Assembly: GCF_900099965.1 (NCBI RefSeq)
Contig: NZ_FNDJ01000016.1
Span: 204,433 to 268,432, forward strand
Source of the DNA: Nonomuraea jiangxiensis
GTDB lineage: Bacteria; Actinomycetota; Actinomycetes; Streptosporangiales; Streptosporangiaceae
Length of the DNA stretch: 64,000 nt
Direction of reading: 5' to 3'
Shown here: piece after piece, positions 18,191 to 26,824 of the stretch
Numbering within the stretch: position 1 is the stretch's first letter
Layout: every line of letters starts with the position of its first letter
The notes under the pieces: generated by a model
Told to the model about the DNA's origin: nothing
Database searches by the model: none
What the model saw: the letters and a program-made list of their open reading frames with translations, nothing else
Translations under genes and position numbers: made by a program

Positions 18191-19486
18191 TCATGCCCCA
18201 CCCGTGGCCGTTCCAGTCGAAACCCGGACGGGGGCGCCGACCCTGGCGCTGTGCCGGTGGAAGCCGGTGCCCTGCAGCACCACCAGCAGCACGTTGGCCA
18301 CCGCCATGGCCGCCCACAACCCGGTGATCCCCCACGTCCTGGCCACCGGTACGGCCGCCACGACCAGCAGCCCGTACCCGACGGCGAAGTAGAGCAGGCT
18401 GGCCCCCGACCGCTTGAGCGCCGTGAGCCCGAACCCCTGCACCGCCTGGACGGCGTCGGCCACCGACGACACCAGCATCAGCGGCAGCACCATGAGCACC
18501 CGCTCCCGCACCCCGGCGTCGTCGCTGAACAGCCTCAGCGCCCACTCCCCGAACCCCGCCAGCAGGCCGGCCCCGGCCAGCGTCCCCAGGACGGCGAGCA
18601 CGGCCGCGGTCCGGTTGGCCCGCCGCGCCCCGGCCGCGTCGGGGGCCCTGGCCACCTCCGGCAGCGCGGCCTGCGCCACCGACATGGAGGCCAGCATGAT
18701 GATCCCGGCCAGCGTGGTCAGCAGGGCGTGGGCGGCCGTGTCACGCGCGCCGGTGGTGCTCGCCGCGAAGGTGACCACCCCCAGCACGCCGAACTTGATG
18801 AGCACGGTCCCCGCCAGCGGGATGCTGACCTTCGCCAGGTTGACCATCTCGCCGATCCTGGGCCGCCCCTGCCCGATCGGGCGCCCGAGCCCGCGGCGCA
18901 GGCTGAGGCTCGCCACGGCCGCCGCCGTCGCGCCCGCGACCAGCCAGGCCACCCCCACCCCTGTCAGCCCGAGTGGCGGGACCAGTACGGCCGTCAGCAC
19001 GCTCAACAGCAGCGCGGAGGCGAGGCTGGGCCACAGCACCTTACGGCTGCGCCCGAGCGCGACCAGGATGGTGCTCGTGCCTCCGGTGGAGGCGAAGACC
19101 AGCAGGTAGGCCGCCAGGAAGTAGGGCAGCGCCCCCAGCTCGCGCACCACCTCACCCGGCACCCCCGCCGCCCCCGCGAACAGCGGCACGGCGAGCACGG
19201 CCAGGGCGCCCAGCAGGCCCGTGACGAGGCTCAGCCAGCGCGCGTCCCGGATGATCGGCACGGCCCCGGCCGGATCGTCCCGGTAAGGAGCGACGAACGG
19301 CCCGAGCCCGCGCAACGCGGCCTGCACCGCGGCACTGGCGGGATTGAGCACGGCCGTCATGACCGCGAAGGCGGCGAGCGTGACGGTGTCGTGCCGGCCG
19401 AGCACGGAGGTGACCACCAGCGAACCGATCGTGCCCGTGGCCATCGCGAGGAACAGTGGGACGGCCGACCGGAGCAGTGCGATCAC
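18191..19486 (-). CDS. MATE-family multidrug efflux transporter
   Basis: 431 residues with about 12 transmembrane segments, no soluble domains. The pattern of the MatE fold is visible: AVPLFLAMATGTIGSLVVTSVLGRHDT at the N-terminus, LALGRS-like and SMSVAQAALPEVARA segments, and AVQGFGLTALKRSG in the second half. It exports organic cations or drugs using Na+ or H+. GTG 19486 start. Its end overlaps or nearly touches the beta-propeller gene, so both probably share a transcript. Confidence 0.85.
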   Translation of the reverse strand: MIALLRSAVPLFLAMATGTIGSLVVTSVLGRHDTVTLAAFAVMTAVLNPASAAVQAALRGLGPFVAPYRDDPAGAVPIIRDARWLSLVTGLLGALAVLAVPLFAGAAGVPGEVVRELGALPYFLAAYLLVFASTGGTSTILVALGRSRKVLWPSLASALLLSVLTAVLVPPLGLTGVGVAWLVAGATAAAVASLSLRRGLGRPIGQGRPRIGEMVNLAKVSIPLAGTVLIKFGVLGVVTFAASTTGARDTAAHALLTTLAGIIMLASMSVAQAALPEVARAPDAAGARRANRTAAVLAVLGTLAGAGLLAGFGEWALRLFSDDAGVRERVLMVLPLMLVSSVADAVQAVQGFGLTALKRSGASLLYFAVGYGLLVVAAVPVARTWGITGLWAAMAVANVLLVVLQGTGFHRHSARVGAPVRVSTGTATGGA

Positions 19487-19522
19487 AGCGCGGCCCGGGG
19501 GATCATGGGAGCAAGCCTATGG

Positions 19523-19550
19523 CCTGGAGTGCACTCCAGGTTTGTAATCT
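19523..19550 (+). promoter_or_regulatory. MerR-type operator and leaderless promoter of the aldo/keto reductase
   Basis: CCTGGAGTGCACTCCAGG (19523-19540) is a perfect 18-bp palindrome of the kind bound by MerR-family regulators, placed directly before a -10 box TAATCT (19545-19550), where MerR proteins act by untwisting a long spacer. ATG 19558 follows the -10 after 7 nt, so the mRNA is probably leaderless. No MerR gene lies in the window. Confidence 0.65.
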
Positions 19551-19557
19551 TGATTTC

Positions 19558-20526
19558 ATGGAATATGTCAACCTCGGCCGCAGCGGCCTCCGCGTGAGTC
19601 CGCTCTGTCTCGGCACCATGAACTTCGGCCCTTTGACCTCGGAGGAAGACTCCTTCGCGATCATGGACAAGGCCCATGAGCTGGGGATCAACTTCTTCGA
19701 CAGCGCCAACGTCTACGGCTGGAAGAAGGGCGAGGGAGTCACGGAGCAGATCCTCGGCCGGTGGTTCGCCCAGGGCGGCGGGCGCCGGGAGAGGACGGTC
19801 ATCGCGACCAAGCTTTACGGCGACATGGGCGACTGGCCCAACGAGGGGCGGCTGTCCGCCCTCAACATCCGCCGTGCCTGCGACGCCTCGCTGAAGCGGA
19901 TGCAGACGGACTACATCGACATCTACCAGGCCCACCACATCGACCGGAACACCCCGTTCGAAGAGTTCTGGGAGGCGATGGAGGTCCTGCGGCAGCAGGG
20001 CAAGATCCTGTACGTCGGCTCGTCGAACTTCGCGGGCTGGCACATCGCCAAGGCCCAGGAGACGGCGGCCAGGCGCAACTTCACCGGGCTCGTCAGCGAG
20101 CAGTCGCACTACAACCTGCTCACCCGCGCGGTGGAGCTGGAAGTGCTGCCCGCGTGCGAGGACTACGGCGTCGGCGTGATCCCGTGGAGCCCGCTGGCGG
20201 GCGGCCTGCTCGGCGGCGTGCTCCGCAAGATCGACAAGGGCCGCTCGGCCGCCGAGCACATGCTCAAGCAGCTCGACAAGCACCGCGACCAGATCGAGCA
20301 GTACGAGAAGTTCTGCGACGACCTGGGTGAGGACCCCGCCAACGTCGCCCTGGCCTGGCTGCTCAAGCAGCGGGCGGTGACGGCGCCGATCATCGGGCCG
20401 CGCACCTTGGAGCAGCTCGAAGGCACGCTGCGGGTTCTGGAGATCGACCTGGACGCCACCGCCCTGGCCCGTCTCGACGAGATCTTCCCCGGCCACCGCA
20501 CCGCCCCGGAGGACTACGCCTGGTGA
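19558..20526 (+). CDS. Aldo/keto reductase
   Basis: 322 residues, NADPH-dependent (alpha/beta)8-barrel. Catalytic residues visible: Asp in NFFDSANVYG with Tyr four residues on, Lys in VIATKLYG and His in IYQAHHIDR. The C-terminal NADP motif is GPRTLEQLEGTL. Substrates are aldehydes or ketones, with detoxification likely given the MerR-type operator directly upstream. The frame extends upstream to 19456, but ATG 19558 fits the promoter and the family N-terminus (MEYVNLGRSGLRVSPL). Confidence 0.93.
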   Translation: MEYVNLGRSGLRVSPLCLGTMNFGPLTSEEDSFAIMDKAHELGINFFDSANVYGWKKGEGVTEQILGRWFAQGGGRRERTVIATKLYGDMGDWPNEGRLSALNIRRACDASLKRMQTDYIDIYQAHHIDRNTPFEEFWEAMEVLRQQGKILYVGSSNFAGWHIAKAQETAARRNFTGLVSEQSHYNLLTRAVELEVLPACEDYGVGVIPWSPLAGGLLGGVLRKIDKGRSAAEHMLKQLDKHRDQIEQYEKFCDDLGEDPANVALAWLLKQRAVTAPIIGPRTLEQLEGTLRVLEIDLDATALARLDEIFPGHRTAPEDYAW

Positions 20527-20666
20527 CCGGTCCCGGCCCGCACACCTGATCCCACCGACGTGCGCCCCGGGCCTGCTGAGGCGCCGGCCCCGCACACCCG
20601 CTCGCTCGCCTCGCGCCCCGCGCACGTGGCGGCGGGCGGGGGCGGGGGCGGCCGGGGCGGCGCGGG

Positions 20667-20750
20667 TCAGGCGAGTACGGCGCCGAGCACGACGATCAGC
20701 AGGAGGAGGCCGAGCACGATCGGCAGCAGCCAGGGGCGAGGACGGTCCAC
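20667..20750 (-). CDS. Possible 27-residue single-pass membrane microprotein
   Basis: The minus strand encodes VDRPRPWLLPIVLGLLLLIVVL and ends in GAVLA before a TGA stop: a short basic/proline start and one long hydrophobic helix. It lies 10 nt after the stop of the RNA ligase-like gene and could be co-transcribed. No good ribosome-binding site is seen, so coding status is uncertain. The rest of 20527-20760 is a G/C-rich tract (GGGGGCGGGG) with nothing else recognised. Confidence 0.3.
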   Translation of the reverse strand: MDRPRPWLLPIVLGLLLLIVVLGAVLA

Positions 20751-20760
20751 GACGTGGAGC

Positions 20761-21318
20761 CTAGTCGCGCCCGGCGGGTGCGAGCGCCCATTCGGCGAGT
20801 GACTCGTACCTCACCTGAGGACCCGTAAAGCTGCGGACGAGCCGGACGTGCTCCGCCCGCCACGGCGAGCCGGTGAAGCCGGACAGCGACTCGACCAGCG
20901 GGCGCAGGTCGGTGTCCGTCTTGGCGCGGCCCAGCGTCAGGTGCGGGTGGAAACGTTTCTCGTCGGTATGCGTGGCACCGGCCCGCCGCCCGCCCGCTCT
21001 GAGCGAGTCGGCCAGCCCGGTCATGGAGTCGCCGGTGACACCGGCCCAGAAGACCCTGGCCCGGCGGGCGGAAGAGAAGGCTCCGAAGCCGGCGAAGGCC
21101 AGGTCGAGGGCGGTGTGGCGGCGTACGGCACGGGCCAGGCGCACCTCCAGGTCGGGCAGCGCCCGCTCGGGCACCTCACCGTAGAAGGCGAGCGTGATGT
21201 GCCAGGTGGCCCGGTCCGGCCAGCGCAGCCCCGGCACCTGCCCGACGTGCGGCGCGATGGCGCGGGAGAGCTCGTCCAGCACCGCGTCGGGCGGCACCAC
21301 GGCCGCGAAGAGCCTCAT
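20761..21318 (-). CDS. thpR: RNA 2',3'-cyclic phosphodiesterase (2H family)
   Basis: 185 residues. Two HxTx motifs define the 2H phosphoesterase superfamily: WHITLAF at about residue 40 and HPHLTLGR at about 125; the N-terminus RLFAAVVPPDAV is typical of ThpR/LigT. The enzyme opens 2',3'-cyclic phosphates on RNA ends. ATG 21318 is chosen over the longer frame (to 21366) because the preceding codons are Gly/Pro filler and the family begins with MRLF. Confidence 0.88.
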   Translation of the reverse strand: MRLFAAVVPPDAVLDELSRAIAPHVGQVPGLRWPDRATWHITLAFYGEVPERALPDLEVRLARAVRRHTALDLAFAGFGAFSSARRARVFWAGVTGDSMTGLADSLRAGGRRAGATHTDEKRFHPHLTLGRAKTDTDLRPLVESLSGFTGSPWRAEHVRLVRSFTGPQVRYESLAEWALAPAGRD

Positions 21319-21414
21319 GCCCCCCGATTCTCCCCCCGGACCACCCCGCCAGGGGAACCGCCCCACGATCCCCGGATCTCACCAGGAACCCACCGCACTC
21401 GACCTTGCGCGTCT

Positions 21415-21444
21415 CACCCGGAAACACCCGGAAACACCCGGAAA
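21415..21444. repeat. Three perfect tandem copies of a 10-bp repeat
   Basis: CACCCGGAAA occurs three times head to tail at 21415, 21425 and 21435 in the intergenic region between the MFS terminator and thpR. Function unknown. Confidence 0.8.
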
Positions 21445-21451
21445 TCGCCCC

Positions 21452-21490
21452 CGGGCCGGTCCCCGCGTCTCAGTGCGGTGGACCGGCCCG
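21452..21490 (-). terminator. Strong stem-loop terminator after the MFS gene
   Basis: CGGGCCGGTCC (21452-21462) pairs with GGACCGGCCCG (21480-21490); inside it CCGC/GCGG (21463-21466 and 21475-21478) extends the stem. It lies 12 nt beyond the stop of the leftward MFS gene. Lack of a long T-run is normal for actinobacterial terminators. Confidence 0.75.
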
Positions 21491-21502
21491 TGGGGGCTCG
21501 AC

Positions 21503-22738
21503 TCATGCTGTGGCGAGCGCCGGTTCGCCGACCCGCGCGCTGATCAGCCGCGTCATCAGCAGTGCCAGCCCGGTGCCGACGAGGACCATCGCCCCGGACA
21601 GGATCACGCCCAGCCGTGGCCCGCCCAGGTCGGAGAACCAGCCGACCAGCGGCGCCCCCAGCGGAGCCCCGCCGGTGAACACCAGGAAGTAGATCCCCAT
21701 GACCCGCCCCCGCATGTCGGGGGACGTGGCGATCTGGACGCTGGCGTTCGCGGCCGTGTTGATGGTGATCAGCGCGATGCCGGTCGGCACCAGCAGCACC
21801 AGGTATGCGGGATAGCCCGGCGCCAGCCCGGAGGCGATCTGGAACAGCCCGAACCCGATCGCCCCCACCAGCAGCACCTTCCGCGACAACCGCGACCGGC
21901 GCGCCGCGAGCAGCGCCCCACCGAGCGCCCCCACCGCGAACATGCTGGAGGCCAGCCCGAACGACGAGGCCCCCGCCCCGAACACCTCCCGCGCCATCAG
22001 CGCGATCGACATCGAGAACGACTGCGTGAAGATCGACACGAACCCGATCAGCAACACCGGCATGAGCAGTTCCTCACGCTGGATCACGTGCCGCAGCCCC
22101 TCGCGAAGCTGCCCCTTGGCCCGGGGCACGGGCGGCGACGGGGTCAGCTCGGACCTGCGCATGAGGATCAGGCTGGAGATCACCGCGCCGAACGTCGCCG
22201 CGTTGATCAGGAAGATCGGCCCCGTCCCGCCGAGCACGTAGATCAGCATGCCGGCGATCGCCGGGCCGACCACACGGGCCAGGTTGAAGATGGAGCTGTT
22301 CAGGGCGATCGCGTTCGACAGGTCCCGGCGGCCGACCATCTCGACCACGAACGCCTGCCGCGTCGGCACCTCCACACAGGAGATCAGGCCGAGCACGAAC
22401 GCCATGACGTACACGTGCCAGACCTGGGCGCTGCCGGTCATGGTCAGCACGCCGATGGTGAGGGCCAGCGAGGCCATCAGCACCTGGGCGGTGATCAGGA
22501 TGGGCCGCTTGGGGTAGCGGTCGGCCAGCATGCCGCCGAACATCCCGAACAGCAGCATGGGCAGGAACTGCAGCGCGGTCGCCGTACCGAGTGCCGAGGC
22601 GCTGCCGCCGCCCTGGTGCTGGGTCAGGTCCAGTACCAGCCAGTCCTGGGCGGTGCGCTGCAGCCAGGTGCCGGTGTTGGAGACGATGCCACCGGCTGCG
22701 AACATGCGGTAGTTACGAACCTTGAGTGACCGGAACAT
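21503..22738 (-). CDS. MFS transporter (EntS-like)
   Basis: 411 residues with about 12 transmembrane segments. The N-terminus FRSLKVRNYRMFAAGGIVSNTGTWLQRTAQDWLV and the loop GGMLADRYPKRPILI (motif A) are typical of the DHA3/EntS group of exporters. ATG 22738 is used; the much longer open frame runs antisense-free over the MarR gene in another frame and is not coding there. It starts 23 nt after the MarR stop, so MarR and exporter form an operon, a common arrangement for drug-inducible efflux. Confidence 0.85.
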   Translation of the reverse strand: MFRSLKVRNYRMFAAGGIVSNTGTWLQRTAQDWLVLDLTQHQGGGSASALGTATALQFLPMLLFGMFGGMLADRYPKRPILITAQVLMASLALTIGVLTMTGSAQVWHVYVMAFVLGLISCVEVPTRQAFVVEMVGRRDLSNAIALNSSIFNLARVVGPAIAGMLIYVLGGTGPIFLINAATFGAVISSLILMRRSELTPSPPVPRAKGQLREGLRHVIQREELLMPVLLIGFVSIFTQSFSMSIALMAREVFGAGASSFGLASSMFAVGALGGALLAARRSRLSRKVLLVGAIGFGLFQIASGLAPGYPAYLVLLVPTGIALITINTAANASVQIATSPDMRGRVMGIYFLVFTGGAPLGAPLVGWFSDLGGPRLGVILSGAMVLVGTGLALLMTRLISARVGEPALATA

Positions 22739-22761
22739 CCCGGTCTTAGGTTCTTCAGGCT

Positions 22762-23214
22762 CTATATCTTGCTGAGTTTCTCCAGGATCGGCGCCGCCTG
22801 CCTGAGGACCGACCTCTCCTCCGGCGTGAGTTCCTTCAACCGCTGTGTCAGCCACGCCTCCTTGCGGAGCCGCTCCTCCTTCAGCAGCTTCAGGGCGGCC
22901 TCGGTCACGGTCACGGTCACCTGCCGCCGGTCGGTCGGGTGCGGCGTACGGGCGACCAGGCCGCGCTCCTCTAGCCCGGCGATCACGCGCGTCATCGAAG
23001 GCGGTTGCACCTTCTCGAGTTCGGCCAGTTCGCCGGGGGTTATTCCGGAGTGCCGTTCCACCGCGGCGAGCGTCGCGAACTGCGTGGGAGTCAGCGAGTG
23101 AGCCGCCGCCTGTCGTCGTAGGCGCCTGGTCAGCCTTGCCATCGACACGCGCAGGGCTGAAGCCAGGCCTGCGTCGCTGCGCAGGTCCATCTTGGGCTGG
23201 GTTTTGGTTAGCAT
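22762..23214 (-). CDS. MarR-family transcriptional regulator
   Basis: 150 residues. Winged HTH with LTPTQFATLAAVERH, ITPGELAELEKVQPPSMTRVIAGLEERGLVARTPHPTDRRQVTVTVT, the canonical recognition helix and wing (DRRQ). It probably represses its own operon with the downstream MFS exporter; an inverted repeat overlaps its start region. Similar MarR genes lie beside DUF2530 genes in mycobacteria (Rv0880/Rv0879c as I recall). Confidence 0.92.
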   Translation of the reverse strand: MLTKTQPKMDLRSDAGLASALRVSMARLTRRLRRQAAAHSLTPTQFATLAAVERHSGITPGELAELEKVQPPSMTRVIAGLEERGLVARTPHPTDRRQVTVTVTEAALKLLKEERLRKEAWLTQRLKELTPEERSVLRQAAPILEKLSKI

Positions 23215-23234
23215 GAGTCATTACCTTTGCTAAC
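23207..23234 (-). promoter_or_regulatory. Candidate MarR operator over the start of the marR-MFS operon
   Basis: GTTAGC (23207-23212) and GCTAAC (23229-23234) form an inverted repeat around the translation start; TATAGT on the minus strand (23233-23238) is a possible -10. Autoregulation is typical of MarR proteins. The half-sites are separated by 16 nt. Confidence 0.4.
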
Positions 23235-23328
23235 TATAGGCGAAGGCAAGATATTTCCCCACATCGGCCGTGTCTCACATTGGTACCCGAAGCCGCCCCC
23301 CGGACGCGGACGGCCCCGGACGGACGGC

Positions 23329-24771
<1,443 letters not shown>

Positions 24772-24852
24772 GACGCGAAGATTGACAGCCGCGATGAGCT
24801 GCGAAAAGAGCCGAAATGAGATCGAGACCCGATTGCAAGCTAGGCTGGACAC

Positions 24853-25065
24853 GTGAAGCAGCAGTGGCACCCCGACCCTGAGCCGATCAAGACCAACGAC
24901 ACGGCCGCCGTCGCCGTGGGGACCGCGTTGTGGGCGGTCGCCCTGGTGGTTTTGCTGATCTTTCGCCCCGCCCCGGAAAATTCATGGTGGATCTGGACCT
25001 GCCTGACGGGGGTCGGGTTCGGCCTCTTCGGCATCTGGCTCGTACGCCGCCCCAGGCGCGGCTGA
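24853..25065 (+). CDS. DUF2530 small membrane protein
   Basis: 70 residues with two transmembrane helices (AVGTALWAVALVVLLIF and WWIWTCLTGVGFGLFGIWLV) and a basic tail RRPRRG, matching the actinobacterial DUF2530 family. Function unknown. TAGGCT at 24841-24846 ends 6 nt before GTG 24853, so the transcript may be leaderless. Confidence 0.85.
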   Translation: MKQQWHPDPEPIKTNDTAAVAVGTALWAVALVVLLIFRPAPENSWWIWTCLTGVGFGLFGIWLVRRPRRG

Positions 25066-25202
25066 TCCCGCCCACCGCTCCGGGCACGTTCGACCGGCAT
25101 CCGAGCTGACATTCGTCATCTCCCGGCGTTCCCCGAAGTCACCTGGAAGTAGTGTTTCCGCCCACTACATCGGCATATGCCCACCGAACCATGCTTATCC
25201 GC

Positions 25203-26678
25203 ATGAAGAAGCCTTTGATGATCTTGCTGGTGAGTGCGGCGGCCCTCACGGCCTGCAGCGCCGGTCCCACCACCACGAACAGCGGCACCCCTGCGCCCGC
25301 CGCCAAGAGCACCGGGAACGTCGCGTGGAGCCCGTGCACGGATCTGATCGGCCCGGACGGCAAGCCGCTGACCCCCGGCCCAGGGGTCGAGTGCGGCAGG
25401 ATCAAGGTCCCCCTCGACCACGCCAAGCCCGGCGGCGAGCAGATCGACCTCGCGCTGATCCGGGTCAAGGCCACCGGTGACCGGCTCGGCTCGCTGGTGT
25501 TCAACTTCGGCGGCCCCGGCGGGTCCGGCGTGGACACGATGGCGCTGGCCGCCCAGACGTTCGCAAGCTTGGGCAAACGCTATGACCTGGTCAGCTTCGA
25601 CCCGCGCGGCGTCGATCGCAGCTCCGGCGTCAAGTGCGGCGGCGAGCTCGACAAACTCCTCGCCGCAGGCACCGAGGCCGACGGCGACCGGCTCTCCAAG
25701 GAGTTCGCGCAGGCGTGCGAGCGGGACTCGGGCAAGATCCTGCCGTACGTCGGCACCGTACAGGCCGCCAAGGACCTCGACCTGCTCAGGGCCGCGCTCG
25801 GGGACGAGCGGCTCAACTATTTCGGCCTCTCGTACGGCACCCATCTCGGCAGCGTGTACGCCACCCAGTTCCCCAAGAAGGTCGGCCGCTTCGTACTGGA
25901 CGCGGCCCTCGACCCGACCGTCACGTTCGAGGAGCGGGCCGTGACGCAGGCGGAGGGGTTCGCCCAGGCGTTCGAGGCGTTCGCCGCGGACTGCGTGGCG
26001 AAGAGCTGCGAGCTCGGCGGTGACCCGGCCGCCGTGCGGCGGACGGTCGAGACCCTGCTGAACGGCCTGAAGACCAAGCCGATCAAGGTGGGCGACCGGG
26101 AGCTCACGTACGGGCTGGCGCAGCTGGCCGTCATCACCCCGCTCTACGCCAAGGCGACGTGGCCGGTGCTGGAGCAGGCGGCCGCGGCGGCCGTCAAGGG
26201 CGAGGGCACCGCGCTGCTCGGCCTCGCCGACCTCTACACCGGCCGCAGGCCCGACGGGACGTACTCGACGATGATGACGAGCCTGCAGGCCATCAACTGC
26301 GCCGACAACGCCGAGCGGCCCACCGTCGCGGAGACGGCCCGGTTGTCCGACCGGATCCGCAAGATCTTCCCGATCCTGGCGGTCGAGGGCTCGGGCACCG
26401 CGTGCGCCCACTGGCCCGTGCCGGGGGACGACGCCGCCAAGCGCGTCGACGCCACCGGCTCCGCGCCGATCGTGGTCATCGGCGGCAAGGGCGACCCCGC
26501 CACCCCGTACGAGTGGGCCCCTGAGCTCGTCGCCCAGCTCAAGACCGGCGTGCTGGTGACCTATGAGGGCGAGGGGCACGGGGCCTACCTCAGCGGCAAC
26601 GCCTGCGTGATGAGCACGGTGGACGCCTACCTGCTGAACGGCAAGGTACCGGCCGCCGGCACCACCTGCGCCGCCTGA
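25203..26678 (+). CDS. Lipoprotein peptidase, S33 family with TAP-like C-terminal domain
   Basis: 491 residues. The signal peptide ends in a lipobox LTAC (Cys18), so the mature protein is lipid-anchored outside the membrane. Alpha/beta hydrolase fold with oxyanion loop FGGPGGSG, nucleophile elbow GLSYGTHLG (Ser), acid in GGKGDPATPY and His in GEGHGAYL, the last two in a TAP-like C-terminal domain. Related Streptomyces proteins are tri/tetrapeptidyl aminopeptidases. ATG 25203 (MKKPL) gives a standard signal peptide; ATG 25191 is an alternative. Confidence 0.88.
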   Translation: MKKPLMILLVSAAALTACSAGPTTTNSGTPAPAAKSTGNVAWSPCTDLIGPDGKPLTPGPGVECGRIKVPLDHAKPGGEQIDLALIRVKATGDRLGSLVFNFGGPGGSGVDTMALAAQTFASLGKRYDLVSFDPRGVDRSSGVKCGGELDKLLAAGTEADGDRLSKEFAQACERDSGKILPYVGTVQAAKDLDLLRAALGDERLNYFGLSYGTHLGSVYATQFPKKVGRFVLDAALDPTVTFEERAVTQAEGFAQAFEAFAADCVAKSCELGGDPAAVRRTVETLLNGLKTKPIKVGDRELTYGLAQLAVITPLYAKATWPVLEQAAAAAVKGEGTALLGLADLYTGRRPDGTYSTMMTSLQAINCADNAERPTVAETARLSDRIRKIFPILAVEGSGTACAHWPVPGDDAAKRVDATGSAPIVVIGGKGDPATPYEWAPELVAQLKTGVLVTYEGEGHGAYLSGNACVMSTVDAYLLNGKVPAAGTTCAA

Positions 26679-26685
26679 CAGCCCT

Positions 26686-26705
26686 CCGACGGAGCCCGCC
26701 GTCGG
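26686..26705 (+). terminator. Stem-loop after the S33 peptidase
   Basis: CCGACGG (26686-26692) pairs with CCGTCGG (26699-26705) around a 6-nt loop, starting 7 nt after the stop codon. Confidence 0.5.
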
Positions 26706-26708
26706 CGG

Positions 26709-26812
26709 CCGCCGTGGGAGACCGCCGTGGGAGGCCGCCGTGGGAGGCCGCCGTGGGAGACCGCCGTGGGAGGCCGCCGTGGGAGGCCGCCGTGGGAGGC
26801 CGCCGTGGGAGG
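26709..26812. repeat. 13-bp tandem repeat, eight copies
   Basis: Eight head-to-tail copies of CCGCCGTGGGAGR, evenly spaced (GTGGGA at 26714, 26727, 26740 and every 13 bp to 26805), followed by a partial ninth. Only the last base varies (A in copies 1 and 4, G elsewhere). It fills the gap between two convergent genes. It is a minisatellite, not a CRISPR, since no spacers separate the units. Confidence 0.95.
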
Positions 26813-26824
26813 CCGCCGCTCCCG

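Noticed and set aside
26709..26812. CRISPR array
   Set aside because: The 13-bp units are contiguous with no spacers, and no cas genes are present.
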